64,000 bases of DNA from an uncultured Planctomycetia bacterium (lineage in GTDB: Bacteria > Planctomycetota > Phycisphaerae > Phycisphaerales > SM1A02): positions 27,497 through 91,496 of the forward strand of contig CALMPF010000066.1 in the NCBI GenBank assembly GCA_937871505.1, in the 5' to 3' direction. Made by a program: the position numbers and the translations under genes. The notes under the pieces are model-generated. The model worked only from the letters and a program-made list of their open reading frames with translations. It was not told the origin of the DNA and did no database searches. Positions 44,732 through 54,602 of this stretch are shown piece by piece; the stretch's first letter is position 1, and every line of letters begins with the position of its first letter.

Positions 44732-45646
44732 GTGGCGATAGAGCGATCCCGCGACCGGCTTTCCGCAGAGGAGCTCGACGAGCTTGGCGAGGGCTGGCGC
44801 GGTGCGGGCGAGCTGCGGTCGAGACTGCGGCTTCGCGCCGCGGGGATCGCGTTCCTCGCCGCAGGCGCCGTCGTGATGGCGGTGATGGCCTTCGTCACGC
44901 CGGGGATGACCGTGACCGGCCTGGTCGCCGCGCTCGTGCTGCTGGTCGTGGTCGCGATCGTCGGAGTCTCCCTCCTCAAGGACGTCGTGCTGCTCCGCGC
45001 AGCCGGGACCGCCACCCGGCAGCGGCGGGCGCTCCTTGAAGAGGGCGTCGCGGAGCTGCTTCGGCTTCGCGTCGATCGCGCGTGGCGCGCGGAGTCGCCC
45101 GAGCCGGACGGCGCCGCGCTGCTGCTTCGCTCGGGCGACGCCTTCGTGTACCTCGACAGCGGCGTCGAAGAGCTTCTCGGCGAAGGCGGCGGCGGTCCGC
45201 CTCCGGATGGGGAACCGGCTCGGGAACTCGATCGGTCGCTGGAGCGGGGCTCCGGGTCGGACTCGGGACCGCGCCCGCGGCCCGCTCCCGGACCAACGGA
45301 GGCCCGGGCGCCGTGGCTGAACGACGCGAACGGGCCGATGGACGCCGCGTCGCGGCGGGAGCGCGAAGAGCCCGCGCGGCGACCCCGGCGAATTCAGCGG
45401 ATCAACGCCGTTCGCCGCCTGCCCGAGCCGGATGGCCACGTGCTCGAGCTCATCGTCGACGAGCGAGCGGAACTTCCCCTCGAGGAGCTTCCGCGCGTGC
45501 CGGATGACGACGCGGCTTTCGATGCGATTCTCGCCCGCGCCTGGTGCGCCTGCGCGGTGCTCGCGCTCGAGGAGCTTCCGGAAGTCTGGCGCGAGGTGGT
45601 CTTCGACGATCGCCGGGTTCCCCCACGATCGACCCGCGGGGGGTGA
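44732..45646 (+). CDS. Unknown membrane protein with two transmembrane segments
   Basis: The 304-residue protein starts at a GTG preceded by a strong Shine-Dalgarno sequence (GGGGGAG). Two adjacent transmembrane helices (AAGIAFLAAGAVVMAVMAFV and LVAALVLLVVVAIVGVSLL, about residues 35-80) form a hairpin. A charged cytoplasmic or periplasmic part follows, with an acidic/Pro-rich linker (about 155-200) and a C-terminal globular segment rich in Leu/Glu (ELPLEELPRVPDDDAAFDAI). No family is recognised. It may be cotranscribed with guaB but the 384-bp gap makes that uncertain. Confidence 0.6.
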   Translation: MAIERSRDRLSAEELDELGEGWRGAGELRSRLRLRAAGIAFLAAGAVVMAVMAFVTPGMTVTGLVAALVLLVVVAIVGVSLLKDVVLLRAAGTATRQRRALLEEGVAELLRLRVDRAWRAESPEPDGAALLLRSGDAFVYLDSGVEELLGEGGGGPPPDGEPARELDRSLERGSGSDSGPRPRPAPGPTEARAPWLNDANGPMDAASRREREEPARRPRRIQRINAVRRLPEPDGHVLELIVDERAELPLEELPRVPDDDAAFDAILARAWCACAVLALEELPEVWREVVFDDRRVPPRSTRGG

Positions 45647-45750
45647 CGCGCCGCGGCGCGTGCGCTCCGCGTCGCGCGCGGCGGCATCAGGCCCGTCGCA
45701 AGCACCGTCGGCGGTCTCGGCGCGGGGCTCGACGGGTGCCTGACTCGGTG

Positions 45751-45813
45751 CTTGATCAGGGCCTGCTCACTGGCCTGATCACTGGCCTGATCACTGGCGT
45801 GACCACTGGCCAG
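45751..45813 (+). repeat. 12-bp tandem array (ATCACTGGCCTG), about 5 units
   Basis: Dodecamers CTCACTGGCCTG, ATCACTGGCCTG, ATCACTGGCGTG and ACCACTGGCCAG follow one another at 45766-45813, preceded by a diverged unit. The array lies in the 203-bp gap between the convergent membrane-protein and RND genes. Units contain partial dyads (CTGGCC, TGATCA), so hairpins are possible. Confidence 0.8.
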
Positions 45814-45849
45814 GGAAGCGCCTGAGAAGGGCCTTGCTGAGGGGCTTCG

Positions 45850-48800
45850 TCACTGCTCCGGCAGCGCCTCGGTCCGCGCCGCCGCCGCCTCGGCTGCCGC
45901 CGACTCGCCGCGCGTGCGTCCGTGCCAGCACCAGTGCGCCGCGGCCTTCGCGTCGTCGATGATGACGAGGATGCACGGCAGGACGATCAGGGTGAGGACC
46001 GTCGCGCTGAGCAGTCCGAAGGCGATCGAGATCGCCATCGGGATCAGGAAGCGGGCCTGGAAGCTCTGCTCGAACATCAGGGGGACCAGTCCCAGGAAGG
46101 TGGTGACGCTGGTGAGCACGATCGCCCTCAGCCGCGCCCGGCCCGCCGCGACGAGCGCCTCGTGCAGGGGGAGCCCGCGGGCGACGAGGCCGTTGACGAA
46201 CTGCACGAGGACCAGCGAGTTGTTCACGACCACGCCCGCGAGGGCCACGAATCCGATCAGCGAGAGGAAGTCGAGCTGGAAGCCCATGAAGACGTGGCCC
46301 CAGACGACGCCGATGACGCCGAAGGGGATCGCGAGCATCACCGCGAAGGGCTGCGTGTAGCTGGCGAAGAGCCACGCGAGGATGGCGTAGATCATGAGCA
46401 TGGCCGCGGCGAACGCGATCGGGAGCGAGGCGAAGGCGTCGCGCAGGTCCTGCGCCCGTCCCCCGGTCTGGATGGTGAGTCCCGGGAACTCGCGCTGGAG
46501 CGCTTCCAGTCCGGGGAGGACCGCAGCGGTCACCTGCTCCGGATTGACGCCGTGGTCGCAGTCCGCGAAGACCGAGATCGTCCGCTGCCGGTCGATGCGC
46601 CGGATCGTCGCGAAGCCCTCGCCGTCGCGCAGCTCGGCGATCTCCGAGAGCGGGATCATCTCGCCGCGCGGCGAGAGCGTCCAGAAGTCCTCGACGGTGG
46701 CGACGCGGCGCCGCGAGGGCTCGTCCAGCCGCACCCGCACGTCGATGTCCTCGCGGCGATCGCTGAAGACATGGGCGTCGAGACCGAAGAGCACCCCGCG
46801 GACCTGGCGGGCCACGCCCGCGACGGTGAATCCGTGCGCCGCGGCCTCGGGGCGCAGCGCGACATGGATCTCCGGCTGGGAATCGTCGTCGTCGTCGGCG
46901 ATGTCGCGCACGCCTTCGTAGCTCGCCAGCAGGGCGCGGACGCGCTCCGCCGCCTCGCTCGCCCGGCGCCGATCCTCGCCGCGGATCTCGACGGTGATGT
47001 CGGTGCCCGCGGGCCCGCCGGTGATCTCCTTGAAGCGCAGCTCCTCGACCTCCGGCAGCGGTCCCAGCGCCTGTCGGATCGCCGCGATCACCGCGCTGCT
47101 CTCGCGATCGCGCTCCTCGACGACCTTCAGCTCGATGAAGAGCTGGCCGACGTGCGTGGCGGGGGCGTCGGTCAGCGCGGTCTCGATGTTCGCGCGCTCG
47201 CCGACGACGGCGCTGATCGAGCGCAGCTCCGGCTGCTCCATCGCCGCCCGCTCGACGCGCCGGATCACCTCCTGCGTCCGCTCCAGCGGCGTGCCGATCG
47301 GGAGGCGCACGTCGACGACGATCGTCTCGGCGTCGTTTCGCGGAAGGAACGTGAAGGGCAGCCGGCCTCCCGCGATCATCCCGAAGGAGGCCAGGAGGGT
47401 CGCGAGCGCGACGGCGGTGGTGATGTAGCGGCGGCGGAGCAGGATCGCGACCATCCGGCCGTAGAGGTCGATCGCCCGCGCGATCACCGCACGGTCGCGC
47501 CAGGCGCAGAAGCGATCCGCGATCCGCTCGACGCCGCGCGATCCGCGCCGCGCCTTGGACTCCAGCGAGTGGGCCAGGTGCGCCGGCATGATCGTCGTGG
47601 TCTCGAGGAAGCTGACCAAAAGGGCGGCGAGGACGACGAGCGGAAGCGCCTTGAGCAGGTCGCCCACCGGTCCGCGGATGAAGGTCAGCGGGAGGAAGGC
47701 GACGATCGTCGTCAGCACGGTGCAGAAGACCGGCCAGAAGACCTCCTCGGCGCCGTTGATCGCCGCGACCGTGGGACTCTCGCCGCGATCGTGGCGGGCG
47801 ACGATGTTCTCGCTGACGACGATCGCGTCATCCTGGAGCATTCCGAGGGTGATGAGCAGGCCGAACATCGTCAGGAGGTTCAGCGTGACCGAGAGCATCG
47901 TCATCGCCAGCAGCGTCCCGCAGAGCGCCGTGAAGAGCCCGACCATCACCCAGAAGGCGGTCCGCGGGTTGAGCATGAGCAGCAGCGCCAGCAGGATCAG
48001 CGCAGCGCCCTGGGCCGCGTTTCGCGAGAGCAGCGCGAGCCGCCCCTCGATCAGGCGGGCGAGGTCCGAGTGCAGCGCGAGATTCCCCGGCAGCGCCTCG
48101 GCGCTGCGCCGCCCGAGGTCCCAGCCGACCCGTCGCGGCGTGCGCCATGCGGGCTCCCGCCCGCCCTCCGGTCCTGCGGGACGCCCCAGCGCGAGGGCGA
48201 TGCGGTCGCTGAGCGAGTCCGGCGGCGGCTCTCCCAGACGGCCCGCCGCGTAGCCGCGGACCATCTCGGCGATGGCGATGGCATCCTGGTCGCCGGTCTT
48301 GAAGACGGTGATCGAGACCGCAGGCTTGGTGTTGAAGCGGCGCTCGACCTGCTCGTCGACGAAGTACTCGCGGACGGAGGCGATGTCGCCGACGCGCAGC
48401 GACTGCCCGTCGGGGGAGGCCTTCACCACGATCGACCGGATCGACTCGACATCCTCCGGCACGCCGAGCGTGCGGATCGCGATGTTCCCCGCCTGGCTGC
48501 GCACCGTTCCGCCCGGAATGTCGCGCATCCAGGCGCCGATCGCGTCGGCGATCATCGGGAGGCTGATCCCGTGCTCGAGCAGCGCCGGCGCCGAGACGTC
48601 GACGCGGACTTCGTAGTCGCGCGTCCCCGAGAGGACGATCGTCCCCATGCCCGGCAGCGTGCGGAGGTCGTCGGCGATCCGGCGGATGGCCTCCTTCAGC
48701 CTCTCCTCTCCGGCGTCGCCGTAGAGGGTGAGCATGATCGTGGGAATGTTCGGCTCGAGCTTGGAGACGCGGATCGGCTCGGCATCCGGCGGCAGGTCGC

Positions 48801-49161
48801 GCAGCGCGTCGATGGCGTCCTTCACCTCGTCGACGCCGTCGCGGACGCGCACGCCGCTGCGGAACTCGACGATGGTCACGCCGACGCCCTCGCCGATGGT
48901 GGTCTCGAGCTTCTTGACCTCCTTCAGCTCCGCGAGGGCGTCCTCGACCTTGCGCACCATCGACTCCTCGATCTCCTGCGGCGTCGCGCCCGGAAAGGGC
49001 ATCACGACACGGGCGCGGTCCGGATCGGTCTGCGGGAAGAACTCCCGCTGCATGGTGGCGCCGCAGTAGATCCCCGCGACGATCAGCGCCGCCATCAGGA
49101 GGTTGACGGGAACCGGCCGGTGGACGCCGAAGCGCGCCAGCGGCGGGATCAGCCGGCTCAC
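45850..49161 (-). CDS. RND family efflux transporter, inner-membrane permease subunit
   Basis: The 1103-residue protein is a complete RND pump related to AcrB/MdtB-type drug or metal exporters: first helix VNLLMAALIVAGIYCGATMQ, REFFPQTDPDRARVVMPFPG, ATPQEIEESMVRKVEDAL, and, after the first porter domain, the TM4 charge pair in TLGMLQDDAIVVSENIVAR with both Asp residues. The second half repeats the layout, with LIGFVALAGVVVNNSLVLVQ in TM10-11. Typical length is about 1030-1050. It would use the proton gradient to export drugs, lipids or metals across the envelope together with the adaptor encoded just upstream (GTGA overlap). An outer-membrane TolC partner is not in the window. Substrate unknown. 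Confidence 0.94.
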   Translation of the reverse strand: MSRLIPPLARFGVHRPVPVNLLMAALIVAGIYCGATMQREFFPQTDPDRARVVMPFPGATPQEIEESMVRKVEDALAELKEVKKLETTIGEGVGVTIVEFRSGVRVRDGVDEVKDAIDALRDLPPDAEPIRVSKLEPNIPTIMLTLYGDAGEERLKEAIRRIADDLRTLPGMGTIVLSGTRDYEVRVDVSAPALLEHGISLPMIADAIGAWMRDIPGGTVRSQAGNIAIRTLGVPEDVESIRSIVVKASPDGQSLRVGDIASVREYFVDEQVERRFNTKPAVSITVFKTGDQDAIAIAEMVRGYAAGRLGEPPPDSLSDRIALALGRPAGPEGGREPAWRTPRRVGWDLGRRSAEALPGNLALHSDLARLIEGRLALLSRNAAQGAALILLALLLMLNPRTAFWVMVGLFTALCGTLLAMTMLSVTLNLLTMFGLLITLGMLQDDAIVVSENIVARHDRGESPTVAAINGAEEVFWPVFCTVLTTIVAFLPLTFIRGPVGDLLKALPLVVLAALLVSFLETTTIMPAHLAHSLESKARRGSRGVERIADRFCAWRDRAVIARAIDLYGRMVAILLRRRYITTAVALATLLASFGMIAGGRLPFTFLPRNDAETIVVDVRLPIGTPLERTQEVIRRVERAAMEQPELRSISAVVGERANIETALTDAPATHVGQLFIELKVVEERDRESSAVIAAIRQALGPLPEVEELRFKEITGGPAGTDITVEIRGEDRRRASEAAERVRALLASYEGVRDIADDDDDSQPEIHVALRPEAAAHGFTVAGVARQVRGVLFGLDAHVFSDRREDIDVRVRLDEPSRRRVATVEDFWTLSPRGEMIPLSEIAELRDGEGFATIRRIDRQRTISVFADCDHGVNPEQVTAAVLPGLEALQREFPGLTIQTGGRAQDLRDAFASLPIAFAAAMLMIYAILAWLFASYTQPFAVMLAIPFGVIGVVWGHVFMGFQLDFLSLIGFVALAGVVVNNSLVLVQFVNGLVARGLPLHEALVAAGRARLRAIVLTSVTTFLGLVPLMFEQSFQARFLIPMAISIAFGLLSATVLTLIVLPCILVIIDDAKAAAHWCWHGRTRGESAAAEAAAARTEALPEQ

Positions 49162-50618
49162 GGGAGCGCTCCTCCCCCCGGGGCCGCCGTGCGGACGGCA
49201 CCGCGCTCCTCGCCTGACGCGGTGTGCCCGCCGGAACCGCCGCGCGCCTCGAGCGCCCGCTCGGACCGGGCGCGTTCATCGGGCAGCGCTGGAATCGCCT
49301 GGGTTCCCGGGGCCACCGAGCGCGACCCGTCGAGGACGACGAACTCGCCCGGCGGGAGCGGCCGCGCCAGGGCGACCCACTCGGTGTCGTCGAGCCCGAG
49401 CTCCGGAAAGGTCCCCTCGACGACGAACTCCGTCTCGACCTCGCGCCGCTCGATGCGCCCGTCGACGATCACGTTGATGCGATCGCCGCGCACGCTCCGT
49501 CGCGGGAGGATCATCCGATCGAGCTGCGTCCCGGCGATGACGATGCCCTCCACGAACCGCCCCGGAGCGAGGCGCGGCGCCGGGGCGCCCGCGTTCGCGG
49601 GATCGAGCGCGGCGCCCTCGCCCTGGAGCAGCTCCGCGAAGACCGCCACCGTCCGCGTCGACGTGTCATCCTCCGGCGCCACCCGCGCCACGGTCGCGCG
49701 CCAGCGGCGCTCCGCGGCGCGGCCATCGAAGAGGATGACCTCGTCGCCGACGGCGACGTGCCGCCGCGCCGAGGCGGGGAGCCGCAGCGGAACCTCGATC
49801 CGGTCGGTGTTCACCACCCGCGCGACCATCTGCCCCGGCTGGACGCTCTCGCCCGCCTTGACCGCGACGACCTGGATCGTCCCGTCGATGGGGCTCTCGA
49901 TCCGGCAGCGCTGGAGGGCCTGCTCCGCGAGGCGCTTCGTCGAGCGCTGCGCGTCCCGGAGCGCCGTGAGTCCGACCGCGCGGATCGGCAGCTTCTCGAA
50001 CTCCTCGCGTGCGGCGACCAGAAGGCGCTCGACCGCGAACGCGCGCTGCCGCGCCTGGTCGATCTCGCGGTCCTTCGCGGCCCCTTCGTCGCGAGCGGCG
50101 CGGACCCGCTCGACATCGGCCGCGGCGATGGCCAGCTCCTCCTCGGCGATCCTGACCCGGTCGCCCCAGGCCGCCTCCTCGACCTCGAGCCGGGCGATCT
50201 GGGCATCCAGCTCGGAGATCGCGCTGGCGGCGCCCTCGAGCTGCGTCCGGAAGTCGCTGTCGTCGAGCAGGACCAGGACGTCGCCGCGCCGCACCGACGC
50301 TCCGGCGAGGACTCCCGCCGGAATCTCCACGACGGTGCTGGCGACGCGCGCGGGGACGTCGGCGCGGTCCATCGCGTCTGCGGTGCCGAAGCCGCCGAAC
50401 TGCCGCTGCACCGCGACGACTGCGGGCGCGAACGCGGGGAGGCTCTGACCGGCGCTCTGCGGGGGCTCCGGTACGAGCTCGGGCCGCGTCGCGACAAGCA
50501 CCAGGAAGACGCCCGCCCCGGCGCCGACCACCGCCAGGGTGACCGCCGTGCGGACGAGGATCGAGAGGGCACGACCGATGCGCGACCGGCGCTGGGGCGG
50601 CGAGGAGGGATCGGTCAT
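49158..50618 (-). CDS. RND efflux periplasmic adaptor (membrane fusion protein)
   Basis: The 486-residue protein has an N-terminal anchor (about residues 15-40, VRTAVTLAVVGAGAGVFLVL), a first half-lipoyl motif VEIPAGVLAGASVRRGDVLV, a coiled-coil hairpin (about 110-215) and a second half-lipoyl IESPIDGTIQVVAVKAGESV, followed by the beta-barrel and membrane-proximal domains. This is the standard HlyD/AcrA adaptor plan. The ATG at 50618 was preferred; the frame is open for some 75 codons further up. It overlaps the pump gene by GTGA and is clearly in one operon with it. The C-terminal 40 residues are Arg/Gly/Ala-rich and not conserved. Confidence 0.9.
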   Translation of the reverse strand: MTDPSSPPQRRSRIGRALSILVRTAVTLAVVGAGAGVFLVLVATRPELVPEPPQSAGQSLPAFAPAVVAVQRQFGGFGTADAMDRADVPARVASTVVEIPAGVLAGASVRRGDVLVLLDDSDFRTQLEGAASAISELDAQIARLEVEEAAWGDRVRIAEEELAIAAADVERVRAARDEGAAKDREIDQARQRAFAVERLLVAAREEFEKLPIRAVGLTALRDAQRSTKRLAEQALQRCRIESPIDGTIQVVAVKAGESVQPGQMVARVVNTDRIEVPLRLPASARRHVAVGDEVILFDGRAAERRWRATVARVAPEDDTSTRTVAVFAELLQGEGAALDPANAGAPAPRLAPGRFVEGIVIAGTQLDRMILPRRSVRGDRINVIVDGRIERREVETEFVVEGTFPELGLDDTEWVALARPLPPGEFVVLDGSRSVAPGTQAIPALPDERARSERALEARGGSGGHTASGEERGAVRTAAPGGGALP

Positions 50619-50778
50619 GGTGGAGGAGTGCGGCCGGCTCCCCTCCCGCGGATGGGCAAGGGGCGGACGGCAAGGATAAGAGCCTCTACGCCGATCATCG
50701 CGGCGGACCGCCGTCGCCCCGCCGCCGGAGCCGGCGGGCGCAGTCGGCGGGCACGCGCAGCCGAGAGCGCGTTGCCAG

Positions 50779-50784
50779 TACCAT
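50779..50784 (+). promoter_or_regulatory. TACCAT -10-like element 6 nt before the transferase GTG
   Basis: TACCAT ends six bases before the GTG at 50791, so transcription would start at the initiation codon. No Shine-Dalgarno sequence lies between them. The -35 is not recognisable. Confidence 0.35.
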
Positions 50785-50790
50785 CCGCGC

Positions 50791-51921
50791 GTGCTTCCGC
50801 TGGTCCTGGCGACGATCCTCGTCGGCCTCATCATCTCCCTGCCGGCCACCGCGATCCTCCTCTTCGTGGGGCGGCGGGCCGGCGCACTCGACTCGCCCGG
50901 TGCCGACGGTCACGTGAAGGTGCTGCGCAACGTGCCCAACATCGGGGGCATCGCGATCTTCCTCGCCGTCGCCCTGCCGCTGGGACTCTTCGTCGGCATC
51001 GGCCTCGGCGAAGGCCCGGGCTCGATCGCGGAGCGGCTTCCGGCGCTGGCGCCGCACGTCGAACGGATGCGGGAGAGCCTCCCGGTGGCGACGGCGATGC
51101 TCGCCTGCCTCGCGGCTCTGCACGTCCTCGGGCTCGTCGACGACCGCCGGAGCGTCGGACCGGGGATCAAGTTCGCCGTCCAGTTCGCGGCCGCGATCAC
51201 CATGGCCGGCCTCTTCGATGTCCGGCTCTTCACCTTCCTCGATCGCGCGCTTCCGTTCGATCCCATCCCGAGCGCCGTCCTGACCGTGCTCTGGATCGTG
51301 CTGGTCACCAACGCGCTCAACTTCATGGACAACATGGACGGACTCGCCGGGGGCGTCGCGGGGATCTCCGCGCTGCTCTTCATGACGGCGGCGATTCTCA
51401 ATCAGCAGTGGTTCATCGCAGCGACGCTGGGGCTTCTCATCGGAGGCCTCGGCGGATTCCTCTTCTTCAACTTCCCCCCCGCGCGGATCTTCATGGGCGA
51501 CGGAGGCTCGCTCGTCGTCGGCTTCCTTCTCGGCGTGCTGACCGCGCGGACGACGTTCTACGACGCCCTCAATCCCGGCGGTCCCCTCGGCGGCGGGTGG
51601 TACGGCGTCCTGATGCCGGTGGTCGTCCTGGCCGTCCCGCTCTATGACTTCGTCACGGTCACGCTGATCCGGCTCCGGCAGGGGAAGAGCCCCTTCGTGG
51701 GCGATCAGCAGCACTTCTCCCATCGGCTCGTCCAGCGCGGGCTCACCCGGCGCGGCGCCGTCCTGATCATCTGGGCGATCACCGCCGTCACCGGCATCGG
51801 GGGGATCATCCTCGGCTCGCTCCAGGGCTGGCAGGCGATCCTCGTCGGCGTGCAGACCGTGCTCGCGCTGCTCGTGCTCGCGGCGCTCGAGTATGCCAGC
51901 CGTCACGCGGTGCGGACATGA
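50791..51921 (+). CDS. Polyprenyl-phosphate N-acetylhexosamine-1-phosphate transferase (WecA/MraY family)
   Basis: The 376-residue integral membrane protein has about ten transmembrane helices and the glycosyltransferase family 4 motifs: VLRNVPNIGGIAIFLA, LGLVDDRRSVGPGIKFAVQ, the catalytic NALNFMDNMDGLAGGVAG, RIFMGDGGSLVVGFLLG and the terminal QHFSHRLVQRGLT (HxxH-like). These enzymes move a sugar phosphate from UDP to undecaprenyl phosphate. The absence of a DXHHR-type muropeptide context and its pairing with an O-antigen ligase-like gene favour a surface polysaccharide role (WecA-like) over MraY. GTG start at 50791. The stop overlaps the next start (ATGA). Confidence 0.9.
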   Translation: MLPLVLATILVGLIISLPATAILLFVGRRAGALDSPGADGHVKVLRNVPNIGGIAIFLAVALPLGLFVGIGLGEGPGSIAERLPALAPHVERMRESLPVATAMLACLAALHVLGLVDDRRSVGPGIKFAVQFAAAITMAGLFDVRLFTFLDRALPFDPIPSAVLTVLWIVLVTNALNFMDNMDGLAGGVAGISALLFMTAAILNQQWFIAATLGLLIGGLGGFLFFNFPPARIFMGDGGSLVVGFLLGVLTARTTFYDALNPGGPLGGGWYGVLMPVVVLAVPLYDFVTVTLIRLRQGKSPFVGDQQHFSHRLVQRGLTRRGAVLIIWAITAVTGIGGIILGSLQGWQAILVGVQTVLALLVLAALEYASRHAVRT

Positions 51922-54602
51922 CCCCTGCACGCGGGAAAGCCGACGCGTTGCGCACGGGCGGAGTCGCGCTGCTCTGCGCGGCGGCGCTGCTGCGCGGGCT
52001 GGTTCCGAACATCCCTCAGGCGACGTTCGACGTCGATCCGACCCTTGCGGCCGGGGCTCAGCCGGGGCTCGTTCCGGCCGCGAGCCTGCTCCTCGATGCG
52101 CTGATGCTGGCGGCCTCGGCGGCGCTGCTGCTCGGCGAGCAGCGCTCCGGCAGGCGCGTGCTGCTCTGGCCCTGTCTGCTGGCGCTGCTGCCGCTTCCTG
52201 CGCTCGCATGGCACGGCGCCGAACGGGCGGAGCACCTCTGGCGCGGGGCGACCTGGTTCGCCGCGATCCTCGGCGGCGTCGCCCTCGCCCATGCCGCTCG
52301 CGATCCGCGCCTGCGCCGCATCGCCTGCGCGCTCCTGCTTGCCGGCGTGGCGCCCCTCGTCGTGCGCGGGGCGGCGCAGGTCCTCATCGAGCATCCTGCG
52401 GCCCTGCGCGAGTACGCCGCGATCCGCGAGGCGTTCCTCGCCGATCGCGGCTGGGCGCCCGATTCGGCCGCCGCGCGGATCTACGAGGATCGGCTGCGCC
52501 AGCCGGAGGCAAGCGGCTGGTTCGGGTTCGCCAACATCGCGTCGAGCTTCTTCGCCGCCGCGAGCGTGACGCTCGCAGGCATCCTCATCGCGTCGTGGCG
52601 AGCCGGGCGGCGAACCGCGGCGCTCCTGCCGGCGACCGGGGGGAGCGGGGCGCCCGGCCGCGGTTCGGCTCCGCGCCGCGCCGGACTCGCCGCATCGGAT
52701 GGCGCCAGGCCCGCCGAGCCATCCGGGGGGCACGCGTGGCAGAGGGTGCCGCCCTCCTCCGGAGCGATCGGCGTCATCGGGCTGCTCTTCATCGGCGCGG
52801 CGGCGCTCCTGATGGTCAACGGATCGAAGGGCGCCATCGCCGCCGCGCTCATCGGCGCGTTGACGCTCACCGCGACCGCGATGGCGCAGCGGTTCGTCGC
52901 CCGCGCTCCGGAGCGGCCGGAACCCGCCCTCGGGCGCGGGATCACCCGGATGGCGCCGCTGATCGCGCCGGCGCTCGTCGGCTGCGCCATCGGTGCGGTC
53001 CTGCTTCGCGGCGCGGTGCTTCCCGAGTCCTTCGCGGCTGAACGGAGCCTGCTCTTCCGCTGGCACTATCTCTCCGACGCGGCGCGGGTGCTGCTTCGCC
53101 ATCCTCTGGTCGGCGTCGGACCGGATGGGTTCCAGGAGGCGATGATCGCGGTTCGACCGATGCACCATCCCGAGGAGGTCTCAAGCGCGCATGGCGTCTT
53201 GGTCGACTGGCTGGTCGCGCTCGGGCCGCTCGGTCTCGCATGGGCAGCGCTCTTCATCGGCCTGCTGGGACGCGCGGGAAGTGCCGCGCTCGCCTCCGAG
53301 CCGGCGCCGCCGGAGCCGCCGCGCGACGCGTCCGGCGCCGCGATCGAGCGCGACGCGCCTCCGCCCGGCTTCTCCGCCGCGGCGCTCGGAGGCATGGCGG
53401 CGGTCCTTCTCGCGGCGACGGCGATCGAGGCGACGGCGCTCGATCCTGCGCTGCTCCTCACCCGGCTCGTCGGGGTCGCCTTCGGCGTCGCCGCCTTCGC
53501 GGCCCTCGCCACGACGCTGCGGGGCGCCGCCGGCGGATTCGTCCGCGCCGCGCTCTTCGCCGGGGCCTGCACGATCGCGGTCCACGCGCAGGTCGAGATG
53601 ACGCTCTTCATGCAGGGATCGCTTCCTTGGGCGCTCCTCCTCATCGCGGTGGCGGCGCCGTTGTCGGCGCTCCCGGGCCGCCGCGAGTCGGCGCTGCTCG
53701 CGAGGACCGGCCTCGGCCGCGCGCCCGTCGCACCGCCGGCCTTCGCCGCCGCGATCGCGCTGCTCGCAGCGGCCGGGCTGACCTTCCGCGCGGTCCCGCT
53801 CCTGAAGCAGGAGCGCGCCATGGCAGCCGCCGCGGTGCCGCTCGCGGCGCTCGGCGCCGCCCGCGCCGAGCACCGCGGACTCGCGGCGGCGCGCGATGAC
53901 GCAGAGCGAGCGGACCGCGGCGCTTCGCTGCTCGCCGCGCTCGCGCGGATCGGAACGCCGGAGGAGTCGCAGCGGATGATCGCCGCGCTGCTCGAGGGCC
54001 GCGAGCGGGATCGGCGCGAAGCCGCCATGCGGACCGTCGAGGAGGTCCTCGTCGCCGACGAGGTCCGCCTCAGGAGCGAGGCCATCGAAGCGCTTGATCG
54101 GGCCTGGGCCGCAGATCCGAGCAGCCTGCGGCCCTTCCTCGCGGCGATCGATCAGGCGCTGCGCGTCGCCCCGCTCGCCCCGGAGGAGCTGCGCGAGATC
54201 ACCCTCTTCCGCGCCCGACATGGCCTCAACTACGTCCTCGCCGAGCGCGAGGACTCGCTCCGCGTGCGCCGCCGGAACGCGGAGGTCCTCGAGATGATCG
54301 CGCGCGACTCCGCGCTGCGCGGAGACCCGCGCGAGCGCCCGTGGGCCACCGCGCTCGCTGCCTGGGAGGAGGTCGCCCGGCGCGACCCCGCTTCGATCCC
54401 GGCGCGGCTGCGCGTCGTCGAGTGCGCCGTGGCGCTCGGCCGGACGGACTTGGCGCTCTCGGCGATCGACTCGGCGCTCGCCATCGACGAGGCGCTTCGA
54501 CTCGATCCGCGCAAGAAGCTCGCACCGGAACGGCGCGAAGCGCTCCTGAGGCGGCGGCAGGAGCTGGGCACGAGGCCGGAGCCGTCGGCGACCCCCCGCT
54601 GA
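51918..54602 (+). CDS. O-antigen ligase/polymerase family membrane protein with C-terminal helical repeats
   Basis: The 894-residue protein overlaps the preceding gene (ATGA). About twelve hydrophobic segments lie in residues 10-620. A Wzy_C-type motif is visible: HPLVGVGPDGFQEAMIAV, then SSAHGVLVDWLVALGPLGLA, matching the conserved His and Gly of O-antigen ligases and polymerases. The last 270 residues are soluble, Ala/Arg-rich and TPR-like (repeated ALIARIG, EEVARRDPASIPARLRVVEC), as in several bacterial Wzy-like proteins with C-terminal TPRs. It probably ligates or polymerises a lipid-linked glycan begun by the upstream transferase. Which of the two is undecided. Confidence 0.82.
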   Translation: MTPARGKADALRTGGVALLCAAALLRGLVPNIPQATFDVDPTLAAGAQPGLVPAASLLLDALMLAASAALLLGEQRSGRRVLLWPCLLALLPLPALAWHGAERAEHLWRGATWFAAILGGVALAHAARDPRLRRIACALLLAGVAPLVVRGAAQVLIEHPAALREYAAIREAFLADRGWAPDSAAARIYEDRLRQPEASGWFGFANIASSFFAAASVTLAGILIASWRAGRRTAALLPATGGSGAPGRGSAPRRAGLAASDGARPAEPSGGHAWQRVPPSSGAIGVIGLLFIGAAALLMVNGSKGAIAAALIGALTLTATAMAQRFVARAPERPEPALGRGITRMAPLIAPALVGCAIGAVLLRGAVLPESFAAERSLLFRWHYLSDAARVLLRHPLVGVGPDGFQEAMIAVRPMHHPEEVSSAHGVLVDWLVALGPLGLAWAALFIGLLGRAGSAALASEPAPPEPPRDASGAAIERDAPPPGFSAAALGGMAAVLLAATAIEATALDPALLLTRLVGVAFGVAAFAALATTLRGAAGGFVRAALFAGACTIAVHAQVEMTLFMQGSLPWALLLIAVAAPLSALPGRRESALLARTGLGRAPVAPPAFAAAIALLAAAGLTFRAVPLLKQERAMAAAAVPLAALGAARAEHRGLAAARDDAERADRGASLLAALARIGTPEESQRMIAALLEGRERDRREAAMRTVEEVLVADEVRLRSEAIEALDRAWAADPSSLRPFLAAIDQALRVAPLAPEELREITLFRARHGLNYVLAEREDSLRVRRRNAEVLEMIARDSALRGDPRERPWATALAAWEEVARRDPASIPARLRVVECAVALGRTDLALSAIDSALAIDEALRLDPRKKLAPERREALLRRRQELGTRPEPSATPR

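Noticed and set aside
45922..50448. A 1508-codon open frame opposite the RND operon
   Set aside because: Its product is a low-complexity Arg/Asp/Gly string and it covers two well-supported genes in antisense.
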